Positions 43,619 through 54,877 are shown, counted from the first letter of the stretch. The stretch: 64,000 nucleotides of DNA from Mycobacterium saskatchewanense (GCF_010729105.1 NZ_AP022573.1:5146001-5210000); one strand, 5' to 3'. Numbers and translations: made by a program. The notes: generated from the sequence alone by a model not told the origin.

Positions 43619-44226
43619 CCGGGCGTGATCGCCTGCGGCGTGGCGGTCAGGCCGAGCGCGGACAGCTGCCGCACGCCGTGCTCGAAACCGCACACGGCGA
43701 TGGAGCCGGCAAGCATCCAGAAGCGGCTGCCCTCGACGAGCGGCAGCTCGACCCAGCGCGTGATCACCGAACGGGAGAAGTGGCTGTGGCCCACGAACAC
43801 CACGTCGCGCGAGGCCATGTGCTCCAACGCGAACGCGACGGCGCGATCGGCCCGGTCGCTGACCTGCGCCACGCTTTCGCCGCCCGGGCAGCCGTGCGTC
43901 CAGACCAGCCAATCCGGCACCGATTCCTGGATTTGGGGAGTCGTCAGACCCTCGTAGGAGCCGTAATCCCATTCGGCGAGCAGAGGCGACACCTCGTCGA
44001 CGGCGAGCCCGGCCAGCTTGGCCGTGGTCAGGGCCCGGATGCGGGGGCTGCTGACCACCAGCGGGTCGGCGAGGTCCAGTTCCCGCAGCACGCGCCCGGC
44101 GAGCTCCGCCTGGACCCGGCCGGTGTCGGTGAGCTCGAGGTCGGTCCGGCCCGTGTGCTGGCCGGACTTGGACCATTCCGTCTCGCCGTGCCGGAGCAGC
44201 ACCAGCCGGTGGTCGTGTATGCCCAT
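43615..44226 (-). CDS. gpm2: Histidine acid phosphatase-type protein Gpm2
   Basis: A 203-residue histidine phosphatase-superfamily protein (homologue of Rv3214, same length). Catalytic LVLLRHGETEWSKSGQHTG near residues 7-26 and the second His in VFVGHSHFSRSVI. Despite the name, Rv3214 was shown to be an acid phosphatase rather than a mutase. ATG 44226 precedes the family start GIHDHRL; the frame is open to 44361. Linked to entC by overlap, so it may process a metabolite of that pathway. Confidence 0.92.
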   Translation of the reverse strand: MGIHDHRLVLLRHGETEWSKSGQHTGRTDLELTDTGRVQAELAGRVLRELDLADPLVVSSPRIRALTTAKLAGLAVDEVSPLLAEWDYGSYEGLTTPQIQESVPDWLVWTHGCPGGESVAQVSDRADRAVAFALEHMASRDVVFVGHSHFSRSVITRWVELPLVEGSRFWMLAGSIAVCGFEHGVRQLSALGLTATPQAITPG

Positions 44227-44302
44227 ATCGACTGATTCTGCCCGACGACATGCCGACTCACTGCCCGGCGCGTGCGGCGGGGGAACATGCCAGGATGGCA
44301 CT

Positions 44303-45103
44303 GTGAACAAGACCCGGGTTTTGGCGGTTGCCAACCAGAAAGGCGGCGTGGCCAAGACCACGACGGTCGCCTCGCTGGGCGCGGCTTTTGCGGACGAGGG
44401 ACGGCGGGTGCTCCTCGTCGACCTGGATCCGCAGGGTTGCCTGACCTTCTCGCTCGGTCAAGATCCCGACAAGCTGCCGGTGTCCGTCCACGAGGTCCTG
44501 CTCGGTGAGGTCGAGCCCAGCGCTGCGCTGGTGACCACGATGGAGGGCATGACGCTGCTGCCCGCCAACATCGACCTCGCGGGCGCGGAGGCGATGCTGC
44601 TGATGCGGGCCGGCCGCGAGTACGCGCTCAAGCGAGCGCTGGCGAAACTCTCCGACCAGTTCGACGTCATCATCATCGACTGCCCGCCGTCGCTGGGCGT
44701 GCTCACCCTCAACGGGTTGACGGCGGCCGACGAGGTCATCGTGCCCCTGCAGTGCGAAACCCTCGCCCACCGCGGGGTCGGCCAATTCCTTCGCACCGTC
44801 GCCGACGTCCAGCAGATCACCAACCCCGACCTGCGGATGCTGGGCGCGCTGCCGACGCTGTACGACTCCCGCACCACCCACACCCGCGACGTGCTGCTCG
44901 ACGTCGCCGACCGCTACGACCTGCCCGTGCTCGCCCCGCCGATCCCGCGCACGGTGCGCTTCGCCGAGGCCAGCGCCTCGGGCGCGTCGGTGATGTCCGG
45001 GCGCAAGAACAAGGGCGCGTCCGCCTACGGCGAGCTGGCGAAGGCGCTGCTCAAACACTGGAAGACCGGCAAACCGCTGCCGACGTTCGCCGTCGAGGCG
45101 TAG
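44303..45103 (+). CDS. ParA/Soj-family ATPase
   Basis: A 266-residue Walker-type partition ATPase (homologue of Rv3213c, same length). It contains VANQKGGVAKTTTVASLGAAF (deviant Walker A), LLVDLDPQGCLTFSLG, DVIIIDCPPSLGVLTLNGL and PLQCETLAHRGV. It resembles Soj more than chromosomal ParA and has no ParB next to it, so it may position other cargo. GTG 44303 follows CAGGAT at 6 bases, a weak leaderless -10. Divergent from the gpm2 operon and convergent with the next gene. Confidence 0.9.
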   Translation: MNKTRVLAVANQKGGVAKTTTVASLGAAFADEGRRVLLVDLDPQGCLTFSLGQDPDKLPVSVHEVLLGEVEPSAALVTTMEGMTLLPANIDLAGAEAMLLMRAGREYALKRALAKLSDQFDVIIIDCPPSLGVLTLNGLTAADEVIVPLQCETLAHRGVGQFLRTVADVQQITNPDLRMLGALPTLYDSRTTHTRDVLLDVADRYDLPVLAPPIPRTVRFAEASASGASVMSGRKNKGASAYGELAKALLKHWKTGKPLPTFAVEA

Positions 45104-45112
45104 TTCCGGCGC

Positions 45113-45168
45113 GAGCAGACACAAACTCGCACGAAGACGGCCGGTTTCGGACGATCTTGCGTCTGCTC
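45113..45168. terminator. Hairpin between soj-like and Rv3212-like genes
   Basis: GAGCAGACACAA (45113-45124) and TTGCGTCTGCTC (45157-45168) pair at 11 of 12 positions around a 32-base spacer. It lies 10 bases after one stop and 12 before the other of two convergent genes. Confidence 0.5.
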
Positions 45169-45180
45169 GGCAGAGAAAGG

Positions 45181-46422
45181 TCAGCCGAGCGCCACGACGG
45201 TGTCGCCGCGCTGCTCGAACACCCGGGACCCCGACACGGCCGGCACCACGGCCGCGGTACTCGGCGCCCGGTCCACCGGGAGATAGCGCTCGTTGACGCC
45301 GCTGATCGGGTCGTAGACGCCGATCGCACCGGTCACCGGCACGAGCAGCCGGCCGGCCATCATGACCCCCGGCCCCAGCGGCGCCGTCGTCTGGCCCGCG
45401 GCGATGGTGTAGCGAAGCGTCAGGTTGTTCGCGTCGAACACCATCACCGAGTCGCCGGTCCACCAGGTCACGAGGCTGCCGGACTGAGACACCACCGACT
45501 GCGACGGCGGCTTGGGCAGCAGCGTGCTCGACAGCGTTGTGCCGGTCCCGTCGATCACGTCGACGCGGGGCTGGGCGGCCGGGCTCCCGGCCTGCGCGCC
45601 GGGGATTCCGGGCAGATAGACCGCCGTGTTGCTCTCCCAGACGGCCAGCACCCGGGCCCCCGAATCGGCCGGGATGCCGGGCTCCGGGACGATCTGCTGC
45701 TGGGGTTCGTCGTCGTCCTTGCCCGGCCGCAACAGCACCAGCCGCAGGTTCGCCTGGTTTCCGCAGCTTTCGAGCACCGAGACCGCCGACGAGCTGGCCG
45801 CGGCCGAGACCAGGGTGCACCCGGAGTGCAGACCCCGCGCGGACGGCTTGACCCGCGCGTCGGTCTCGCCGTACGACATCATCCGGACCAGGTCCGAGCG
45901 CCACAGCTCCAGACGGGTGGCGCCCACCGACAGCACGGTCGTGCCGTCAGAGGAGAGCCGCACGCGCGGGTCGGCGTAGCTGCTGCGGGCGGGTCCGCGG
46001 CGTCCGGTGGACGCGTCGAGCGCGCTGGCCTGGCCGCACCCGCGGTCGTCGCGGAAGACCGCGATCGCGTAGTGGTACACCCAGGACAGGCCGCACAGGT
46101 CGGTGTCACGGGCGTAGCTCCAGCGGGATTGCCCGGTGCCGGGGTCGCGACCGTCGACCCGGCGGCCGTCGCCGGTGGCGAGCGTCCCGCCCACCACGAC
46201 CGGGGTGGTGGTCGCGGGGCTGGCCGCGCTCCACAGCTGATGCAGGGTGGCCGGCACTTCCCGGGCGGTGGTCGGGTTGGGCGCCGGGACGGCGGCCGGC
46301 CGGCTGATGGTGGCCCGCGCGTCGCTGGTCCACCAGATCAGCGACGCGGCCGCCGCGACGGCGACCGCGATCGCCGCGGCGGCGGCGATGTCGCCCTTGG
46401 TCCGGCGTTCGGGCTTGACCAT
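45181..46422 (-). CDS. Rv3212-like membrane-anchored beta-propeller-like protein
   Basis: A 413-residue protein with one N-terminal membrane anchor (AAAAAIAVAVAAAASLIWW, near residues 13-31) and a large exported domain. The domain has repeated strand blocks with paired cysteines (TDLCGLSW, RGCGQAS, SGCTLVS, ESCGNQA) and PQQ/WD-like turns, consistent with a beta-propeller. The homologue is Rv3212, function unknown. ATG 46422 is 14 bases from the rhlE stop; the frame upstream overlaps rhlE and is rejected. Confidence 0.8.
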   Translation of the reverse strand: MVKPERRTKGDIAAAAAIAVAVAAAASLIWWTSDARATISRPAAVPAPNPTTAREVPATLHQLWSAASPATTTPVVVGGTLATGDGRRVDGRDPGTGQSRWSYARDTDLCGLSWVYHYAIAVFRDDRGCGQASALDASTGRRGPARSSYADPRVRLSSDGTTVLSVGATRLELWRSDLVRMMSYGETDARVKPSARGLHSGCTLVSAAASSSAVSVLESCGNQANLRLVLLRPGKDDDEPQQQIVPEPGIPADSGARVLAVWESNTAVYLPGIPGAQAGSPAAQPRVDVIDGTGTTLSSTLLPKPPSQSVVSQSGSLVTWWTGDSVMVFDANNLTLRYTIAAGQTTAPLGPGVMMAGRLLVPVTGAIGVYDPISGVNERYLPVDRAPSTAAVVPAVSGSRVFEQRGDTVVALG

Positions 46423-46435
46423 GCCTCGGCGCGCG

Positions 46436-47941
46436 CTAGTTGGCGGGCGCGCTGGCTTCAGCCGGCTTGCGGCGCCGGCGACGGCGCCGGCTGGCGCCGG
46501 GATTGGCCGACGGGGAGCTCGACGCGGCCTCGGCGGTGGGCTCGCCGGTGGCGGGGCCGGCCGCCGCGTTGCCGGCGGGGTGCGCGGTAACGGGCTGGCC
46601 GCCCCGCGTGCGGCGCCGGGTGCCGGAGCGCTTCCGGGCCGGCTTGTCCGACTTCTCCGCCTGGCCGTCCCGGCCGTCGTCACGACGCTTGGTCTGCGTG
46701 CCGCGCGGTGAGCCGACGCTGCCGCGCGCCTCGGCGGGGATGCCGAGTTCGGCGTACAGGTGCGGCGAGTTGGAGTACGTCTCGGCAGGCTCGGGGGTGT
46801 CGAGTCCCAGCGCCTTGTCGATCATCGTCCAGCGGGGCAGCTCGTCCCAGTCGACGAGGGTGACCGCGACACCGGTCTTGCCGGCCCGCCCGGTACGCCC
46901 GATGCGGTGCACGTAGGCCTGCTCGTCCTCGGGGATCTGGTAGTTGACGACGTGGGTGACGTCGTCGATGTCGATGCCGCGGGCGGCCACGTCGGTGGCC
47001 ACCAGCACGTCGATGTCGCCGGCGCGGAACGCCTTGAGCGCCTTTTCCCGGGCGACCTGGTTCAGGTCGCCGTGCACGGCGCCGACCTTGAAGCCCCGCT
47101 CGGCCAGCTCGTCGGCGACCTTCTGGGCGGTGCGCTTGGTGCGGGTGAAGATCATGGTCGCGCCGCGGCCCTCGGCCTGCAGCACGCGGCTGACCAGCTC
47201 GACCTTGTCCAGCGCGTGGGCACGGTAGACGAACTGCTCCGTCTTGTCGTGCACGGCCGACGAATGGGGCGCCTCGGCGCGGATGTGGGTCGGCTGGTTC
47301 ATGAACGTGCGGGCCAGCGTGATGATCGGTCCCGGCATGGTCGCCGAGAACAGCATCGCCTGCCGGTCGGTGGGGATCTGGCGCAGGATGCGCTCGATGT
47401 CCGGCAGGAAGCCCAGGTCGAGCATCTCGTCGGCCTCGTCGAGCACCAGCATCGAGAGCCCGCCGAGCTGCAGGTGGCCCTGCTGGGCGAGGTCGAGCAA
47501 CCTGCCCGGAGTGCCCACCACCACGTCGGCGCCGGCGCGCAGCGCCTCGATCTGCGGCTCGTAGGCCCGCCCGCCGTAGATGGACACCACCGACAGCGGT
47601 CGGCCGTCTTCGGCGGTCAGATACTTGGCGGCGGTGGCCAGGTCCTCGGTCACCTGCATGCAAAGCTCACGGGTGGGCACCACGACCAGCGCGCGCGGCG
47701 CACCAGTCAGCGGCCGCTCGCCGTTGGTGACGCGCTGCAGCAGCGGCACCCCGAAGGCAAAGGTCTTGCCCATGCCGGTGCGGGCCTGGCCGATCACGTC
47801 GTCACCGGCCAGGGCCATCGGCAGGGTGAGTTCCTGGATGGCAAAGGGATGCTCGATGCCCTTTTCGGCCAGCGCGCGCACGATTTCGTCGCGGACGCCG
47901 AGTTCGGCAAAGCTGAGTTCAGTCGTATTTGTTGCGGTCAT
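46436..47941 (-). CDS. rhlE: DEAD-box RNA helicase RhlE
   Basis: A 501-residue ATP-dependent RNA helicase (homologue of Rv3211). Motif I is QARTGMGKTFAFGVPLL, motif II LVLDEADEML, motif III FSATMPG, then TDVAARGIDIDDV, HRIGRTGRAGKTG. The tail from about residue 420 is Arg/Lys/Ala-rich and disordered. It unwinds RNA in ribosome assembly and cold adaptation. ATG 47941 gives the family start MTATNTTELSF; a longer frame to 48115 is rejected. TATCAT far upstream (near 48160, minus) suggests a long leader typical of cold-regulated helicases. Confidence 0.92.
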   Translation of the reverse strand: MTATNTTELSFAELGVRDEIVRALAEKGIEHPFAIQELTLPMALAGDDVIGQARTGMGKTFAFGVPLLQRVTNGERPLTGAPRALVVVPTRELCMQVTEDLATAAKYLTAEDGRPLSVVSIYGGRAYEPQIEALRAGADVVVGTPGRLLDLAQQGHLQLGGLSMLVLDEADEMLDLGFLPDIERILRQIPTDRQAMLFSATMPGPIITLARTFMNQPTHIRAEAPHSSAVHDKTEQFVYRAHALDKVELVSRVLQAEGRGATMIFTRTKRTAQKVADELAERGFKVGAVHGDLNQVAREKALKAFRAGDIDVLVATDVAARGIDIDDVTHVVNYQIPEDEQAYVHRIGRTGRAGKTGVAVTLVDWDELPRWTMIDKALGLDTPEPAETYSNSPHLYAELGIPAEARGSVGSPRGTQTKRRDDGRDGQAEKSDKPARKRSGTRRRTRGGQPVTAHPAGNAAAGPATGEPTAEAASSSPSANPGASRRRRRRRKPAEASAPAN

Positions 47942-48209
47942 ATGGGGGTGGGAAACCTTTCGGTGACGTTCCGTCGTGTATCGGTGTTTTCTCGGTCGCG
48001 GTTCACGCGCGCACGAGTTCCGACTCCGAAAACGTCGCCGAGTCGCCGGCCCCTCGCTCAGTCCGAGGTTCGATCTGAGCGGGCCCAATCCAGGCGGGCC
48101 AGCACGTGCACGCACATTTCGCCGGTAATGGCGGTAACGGGCATGCCAATACCTAAGCCCATGATAGCTGGTCGACAGCCGGCCCCCATGAACCGGCGGA
48201 TTCGCCGAC

Positions 48210-48215
48210 TAGAGT
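48210..48215 (+). promoter_or_regulatory. -10 element for leaderless ferritin-like gene
   Basis: TAGAGT matches TANNNT with 6 bases to ATG 48222. Confidence 0.6.
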
Positions 48216-48221
48216 GTTGCC

Positions 48222-48935
48222 ATGACCCGGTCCTCCTGGCAGCCCTCCGAAGCCGATCTGGAAGCCGACCGGGCGGACGCCCCGCTACTGCTGACGGCCG
48301 ATCATCCCGGCGTCAATGAGCTGTTCGCCGTCCTGGCATACGCCGAGATCGCGGCGTTCTACCGGCTCACAGACGAGGCGCGGATGGCGCCCGACCTTCG
48401 CGGCCGGATCTCGATGGCGAGCATGGCCGCCGCCGAGATGGGCCACTACGAGCTGCTGCGCGACGCGCTGGAGCGCCGTGGCGTCGACGTTGTGGTGGCG
48501 ATGTCGAAATACGTTTCCGCGCTTGAGAATTACCACCGGCTGACGATGCCGAGTACGTGGCTGGAAGCCTTGGTGAAGACTTACGTCGGCGACGCGCTGG
48601 CCGCCGACCTGTACCTGGAGATCGCCGACGGGCTGCCCGACGAGGTGGCCGACGTCGTGCGGGCGGCGCTGGCCGAGACCGGGCACTCGCAGTTCGTCGT
48701 CGCCGAGGTGCGCGCCGCGGTGACCACGAGCGGCAAGCAGCGCAGCCGGCTGGCGCTCTGGTCGCGCCGGCTGTTCGGTGAGGCGATCACCCAGACCCAG
48801 TACGTGCTCGCCGACCACGACGAGCTGGTCGACCTGGTCCTGTCGGGCGCCGGAGGGCTGGGCCAGCTGCACGCGTTCTTCGACCGGTTACAGCAGACCC
48901 ACGACCGGCGAATGAACGAGCTGGGGCTGGCGTAA
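48222..48935 (+). CDS. Ferritin-like fold protein (MiaE-like, Rv3210c homologue)
   Basis: A 237-residue helical protein with a ferritin-like di-iron pattern: EIAAFYRLTDEAR, then ExxH in AAEMGHYELLRDALE and a second ExxH in LAETGHSQFVVAEVR, plus DHDELVDLV. The closest annotated relatives are the tRNA hydroxylase MiaE fold, but the substrate is unknown in mycobacteria. The leaderless -10 fixes ATG 48222. Divergent from rhlE, convergent with the MmpS-like gene. Confidence 0.82.
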   Translation: MTRSSWQPSEADLEADRADAPLLLTADHPGVNELFAVLAYAEIAAFYRLTDEARMAPDLRGRISMASMAAAEMGHYELLRDALERRGVDVVVAMSKYVSALENYHRLTMPSTWLEALVKTYVGDALAADLYLEIADGLPDEVADVVRAALAETGHSQFVVAEVRAAVTTSGKQRSRLALWSRRLFGEAITQTQYVLADHDELVDLVLSGAGGLGQLHAFFDRLQQTHDRRMNELGLA

Positions 48936-48941
48936 AGCCGC

Positions 48942-49691
48942 TCAGCGCGTGCAGGTCGCCAGATTGCTGTTGTTCGCGGACGCCACCACCGTTTGACCGG
49001 CGGCGTTGACCACCGAGCAATTCAGCTGGCCGTAGAAGCTGGTCGCGACCACCGACACCGTCTGGACCCCGGGGTTCAGCACGATCATCCTCGACCAGGG
49101 CAGCGACACGTTGAACTCGGTCTGCGGGTAGCCGCGGGCATCGGTGTAGACGATGTTGACCAGGTCCAGGAGCTGCTTCGAGCCGGTCACGGTGTAGACG
49201 ACGGTGCGTGGGTTGATCGCGGCGGTCGGCGGTGGGACGGCCGGTGCCGGCGCGGCGGTCGCCGTCGGCACCAGGGCCTGCGGGGGCAGCGTGTTCGTCG
49301 GCGCGCTGCGCGGCGGCACGGTGGTGACCGTCTCGGGCGGCAGCTGCGACGCCGGGCTGGGACTCGCGGACGCGCTGGGCGGGTTGGTGGCCCCGGGTGA
49401 CGGGGGAGCGGAGGTCGACGTTTGCGGTATCGGCGGAACCACCGTGGCCTTGGTGGACGCGCTGTCGCCGCTGTTGACGATGACCGCGGTCGCGATGGCG
49501 CCGATCGCCACCACGGCGCCCAGCAGCGCCGCGACGGAGCGCCAGCGAAACTCGGCGGGCCAGCCCGTCCAGTCGTAGTCGTCGGCTGGCAAGGAGTCGG
49601 TGTCGTCGGTCTCCCAGGCGTCGTCGTCGGGGTAGTCCCGGAATCGGTCGTCGCGGCGAGGCTCGTCAAGGCGGGGCAGTGTGGTACCCAT
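48942..49691 (-). CDS. MmpS-like membrane protein (Rv3209 homologue)
   Basis: A 249-residue protein: acidic N-terminus (RRDDRFRDYPDDD), one membrane segment (SVAALLGAVVAIGAIATAVIV), a long Pro/Thr/Ser-rich linker, and a C-terminal MmpS-type domain (TVVYTVTGSKQLLDLVNIVYTDARG, FNVSLPWSRMIVLNPG, LNCSVVNAAGQTV with a Cys pair). MmpS proteins assist MmpL lipid exporters, but no mmpL is adjacent. TACCTT seven bases before ATG 49691 decides that start over the longer frame to 49757. Confidence 0.82.
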   Translation of the reverse strand: MGTTLPRLDEPRRDDRFRDYPDDDAWETDDTDSLPADDYDWTGWPAEFRWRSVAALLGAVVAIGAIATAVIVNSGDSASTKATVVPPIPQTSTSAPPSPGATNPPSASASPSPASQLPPETVTTVPPRSAPTNTLPPQALVPTATAAPAPAVPPPTAAINPRTVVYTVTGSKQLLDLVNIVYTDARGYPQTEFNVSLPWSRMIVLNPGVQTVSVVATSFYGQLNCSVVNAAGQTVVASANNSNLATCTR

Positions 49692-49698
49692 GGTGCCG

Positions 49699-49704
49699 AA
49701 GGTA
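49699..49704 (-). promoter_or_regulatory. -10 element for leaderless MmpS-like gene
   Basis: Minus strand TACCTT fits TANNNT with 7 bases to ATG 49691. Confidence 0.55.
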
Positions 49705-49898
49705 ATGATGTGAAACCAGGGGTGCGGCGCTGCGCGCGACTGTCGACCCACCTGCAAGCGAATCGTTACCTGCGCGCGACCCCGTTTCGCTTACCGCGAA
49801 CCATGCGGTGGGGCCGGGGCGCGGCGCGGGGTATCCCCGTCCACTAGCCTGCTGCTGACGGGTCTGCGACTTCAAACGCCATTGGAAGAGGGGTGACC

Positions 49899-52063
<2,165 letters not shown>

Positions 52064-52084
52064 CCCCGCTTTTCCCATCCCGGG

Positions 52085-52144
52085 CGCCGAGCCTGCGGCT
52101 CTGGCGTCAAGCCTGCGGCCTCGGCGTACAACTGCGGCTCAAAG
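52085..52144 (+). repeat. Three degenerate 20-base tandem units
   Basis: Units at 52085-52104, 52105-52124 and 52125-52144 share the core (A/G)CCTGCGGC or ACTGCGGC with CGG-rich ends. The array sits between the Rv3207c-like stop and the IS element. No coding role is visible. Confidence 0.4.
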
Positions 52145-52150
52145 TCAAGT

Positions 52151-53407
52151 GGTTAGTGCAACAGGGTGTTCAGGCTGCCTGCTCGAGGAGGGCTGCCAGC
52201 CGCTGAGCTGGCGTGTCGAGGTCGAGGGTGGGTCGAGGTCGTCGGTTAAGGGTGTCTTGGATGCGTTTGAGGTCGGCTGGGGTGTAGCCGCTGAGATCGC
52301 TGCCCTTTTCGAACCAGAACCGCAGCAGCCGGTTGGTGTTCTCGTTGGTGCCGCGCTGCCAGGGCGAATGCGGATTGCAGAAATACACCGGAGTTTTTAG
52401 CTGGAGGTGGATGTCTTTCCAGCGGGCCATCTCCGAGCCGCGATCCCAGGTGATCGAACGGCGTAGATGCTCGGGCAATTGGCTCATCGCGGCGATCATC
52501 GCGGTAGATACGGTCTCGGCGGTGTGGTCGCCAGGCAGGTGCAGCAGCAAGGTGAACCGGGTCGTGCGTTCGACCAGGGTGCCAATAGCGCTGTTGTTCG
52601 GGCCGACGATCAGATCACCTTCCCAATGCCCGGGAACCGCCCGGTCTTCGGCTTCGGCGACCGCTCGGCGATGGTGAACTCCTCACCGCTGCTGTAGACC
52701 CGCTGCGGCTATCGACGTGACCGCGCGACTTGCGGGCCGACCGCTTAGTGGACAAACACCGGTGCAGATCAGCGCGCAGACTGCCACGGGTCTGCACATA
52801 CAGGCATTGGTAGATGGTTTCGTGGCTCACTGTTGCCAGCTTGTCATCGCGATGATCGCGGGCCAACACATCAGCGATCAGTTTCGGGCTCCACCCCTGG
52901 TCCATCCAGGCCTCGATCGCTGCGCATAACGGGTTGTCAATGAGCTTGAAATTCTTCGGCCGGCGAGCCTTCTCAGCGGCCCGCGCATGAGCCATCAGGG
53001 CGTGGTAATCCCCGTCGGCGTTGCGATTACGCCGCGTCTCGCGGTAGATCGTGGATCGGTCGCGGTCGAGCCGCTCAGCGATCTCGGCGTCACTGAGGCC
53101 GGCATCGCGCGCACGCATGATCTCGACACGTTCTTCGACACTGAGCCGATGACCTCGGCCACCGGGCAACGACATGTTGCCCGGTTGGAGTAGACCACGT
53201 CGACCCCGTCCGCCAATCTGCACCTTCATTGCCCCAGCCTTGCGCCACCACGCTGCCCCGACGTTGCGCGACACGCCCAGCTGCCGTTCGGCCTCCCACA
53301 CCGACGTCCCCGAGCAGACGAGATCAAAAAACAGCCAGCGCAACTCCCGCGGAGCCCGATATCCAGTCGGCATTGCAACCTCCAAAACTAGGGATGTTGC
53401 ACTGACC
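52151..53407 (-). mobile_element. IS30-family insertion sequence, defective
   Basis: Ends are GGTTAGTGCAACA (left, 52151) and TGTTGCACTGACC (right, to 53407), imperfect inverted repeats with 12 of 13 matching. The bases GT flank both sides, consistent with a 2-base target duplication as in IS30. The length, about 1.26 kb, fits one transposase gene, which is frameshifted (next entry). It separates the Rv3207c-like gene from moeZ, which are adjacent in M. tuberculosis. It is absent from that genome as I recall. Confidence 0.82.
52170..53373 (-). pseudogene. IS30-family transposase with two frameshifts
   Basis: Start ATG 53373 (GGAGG 5 bases upstream) leads into an HTH region GTSVWEAERQLGVSRNVGAAWWR and GRGHRLSVEERVEIMRARDAGLSDAEIAERLDRDRSTIYRE. 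Around 52690-52700 the reading must shift one base to recover YSSGEEFTIAERSPKP, and again near 52625 to reach HWEGDLIVGPNN. The DDE residues (GDL, TWDRGSE, TNENTN) are all present in the last frame. Two separate shifts make programmed frameshifting unlikely, so the copy is probably dead. Confidence 0.82.
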
Positions 53408-53540
53408 GTATGAATCTGCCCGGGTGAGCCACGATCTGTGCGCAGGCTCGCCGCAGCCAGCGCAGCCTCGTTGCCGCGCATTCGGAGTCCTGCTGAGATG
53501 GATTGTGAACGGGCGCAGAGAACGCTAGAGAAACCGGGAG

Positions 53541-54743
53541 ATGTTCGGTGTGAAACCCCAGACATCGCTGCCGCCGCTGGTGGAACCCGCGGCCGCGCTG
53601 AGCCGCGAGGAGGTGGCCCGCTACAGCCGCCATCTGATCATCCCGGACCTGGGGGTGGACGGGCAGAAGCGCCTCAAGAATGCCCGGGTGCTGGTGATCG
53701 GCGCGGGCGGTCTCGGGGCGCCGACGTTGCTGTACCTGGCCGCCGCCGGCGTCGGCACCATCGGCATCGTCGACTTCGACGTCGTCGACGAGTCCAACCT
53801 GCAGCGGCAGATCATCCATGGGGTGGCCGACGTCGGGCATCCCAAGGCCCGGTCCGCGCGCGACTCGATCGCGGCGGTCAACCCGCTGGTCGACGTGCGC
53901 CTGCACGAGGTCAGGCTGGATGCGACCAACGCGGTGGAGCTGTTCGGGCGGTACGACCTGATCATCGACGGCACCGACAACTTCGCCACCCGGTACCTGG
54001 TGAACGACGCCGCGGTGCTGGCCGGGAAGCCCTACGTGTGGGGGTCGATCTTCCGATTCGAGGGCCAGGTGTCGGTGTTCTGGGAGGACGCGCCCGGCGG
54101 GCGAGGGCTGAACTACCGCGACCTCTACCCGGAGCCGCCCCCGCCCGGCTCGGTGCCGTCGTGCGCCGAGGGTGGCGTGCTCGGGATCGTCTGTGCCTCC
54201 ATCGCTTCTGTGATGGGGACCGAGGCGATCAAGCTCATCACCGGGCTCGGCGAATCGCTGCTGGGCCGGTTGATGATCTATGACGCCCTGGAGATGACGT
54301 ACCGCACGATCGCGATCCGCAGGGACCCGTCCGACGCGTTCCGGCCCAAGATCACCGAGCTCGTCGACTATGAGCAACTCTGCGGTGTGGCCACCGCCGG
54401 CACGGGCGTCCCCGAGGGCGGCTCGTCGATCACCCCGCGGGAGCTGCGCGAGTTGCTGGATTCCGGCACCCAGCTGGCCCTGATCGACGTGCGCGAGCCC
54501 GCCGAGTGGGACATCGTGCACATCGACGGCGCCCAGCTCGTTCCCTCGTCGCTGCTCAGCACCGGGGAGGGGCTCGCAAGGCTGCCGCAGGACCGCATGG
54601 CAGTCCTGTACTGCAAGACGGGCGTCCGCTCGGCCGAGGCGCTCGCCACGGTCAGGAAGGCCGGATTTAGCGATGCCGTGCATCTGCAGGGGGGCATCGT
54701 CGCCTGGGCCGAGCAAATGCAGCCCGACATGGTCATGTACTGA
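53541..54743 (+). CDS. moeZ: Adenylyltransferase/sulfurtransferase MoeZ
   Basis: A 400-residue MoeB-rhodanese fusion (homologue of Rv3206c, MoeZ/MoeB1) that activates small sulfur carriers such as CysO and MoaD2. The ThiF/E1-like domain has RVLVIGAGGLGAPTLLYLAAAGVG, DESNLQRQIIHG and the adenylation-cysteine region PSCAEGGVLG; the rhodanese domain ends with active-site YCKTGVRSAEA. ATG 53541 and GTG 53550 are both possible starts; the short upstream space since the IS end (53408) must hold its promoter. Sulfur transfer feeds cysteine, molybdopterin and thio-tRNA synthesis. Confidence 0.93.
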   Translation: MFGVKPQTSLPPLVEPAAALSREEVARYSRHLIIPDLGVDGQKRLKNARVLVIGAGGLGAPTLLYLAAAGVGTIGIVDFDVVDESNLQRQIIHGVADVGHPKARSARDSIAAVNPLVDVRLHEVRLDATNAVELFGRYDLIIDGTDNFATRYLVNDAAVLAGKPYVWGSIFRFEGQVSVFWEDAPGGRGLNYRDLYPEPPPPGSVPSCAEGGVLGIVCASIASVMGTEAIKLITGLGESLLGRLMIYDALEMTYRTIAIRRDPSDAFRPKITELVDYEQLCGVATAGTGVPEGGSSITPRELRELLDSGTQLALIDVREPAEWDIVHIDGAQLVPSSLLSTGEGLARLPQDRMAVLYCKTGVRSAEALATVRKAGFSDAVHLQGGIVAWAEQMQPDMVMY

Positions 54744-54761
54744 TCCGGCCCGCGGGCTTGC

Positions 54762-54863
54762 CTGGCGGCGACCCGCCGCGCCCGGCTCCGCCGCGCTTGC
54801 GGTCGCCGCTGGTTGGCTGGCGGCGACCCGCCGCGCCCGGCTCCGCCGCGCTTGCGGTCGCCG
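54762..54863. repeat. Two exact 47-base direct repeats, 55-base period
   Basis: The identical 47-mer begins at 54762 and at 54817; each is GC-rich and carries its own short inverted arms (GGCGACC and GGTCGCC) that could fold into a hairpin. The second copy ends 27 bases before the start of the Rv3205c-like gene. The element resembles short dispersed repeats of the M. avium group, from memory. Confidence 0.7.
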
Positions 54864-54877
54864 TGGTGGCCCTCTAT

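Noticed and set aside
42507..44251. 582-residue frame over entC and gpm2
   Set aside because: The upstream part is antisense-type noise through gpm2; the enzyme homology begins at GTG 43618.
52170..53565. IS30 transposase as two functional ORFs joined by programmed frameshifting
   Set aside because: Two separate shifts are needed and neither site shows a slippery heptamer; decay is simpler.
54762..54863. CRISPR array
   Set aside because: Only two units, separated by 8 bases, with no cas gene anywhere in the window.
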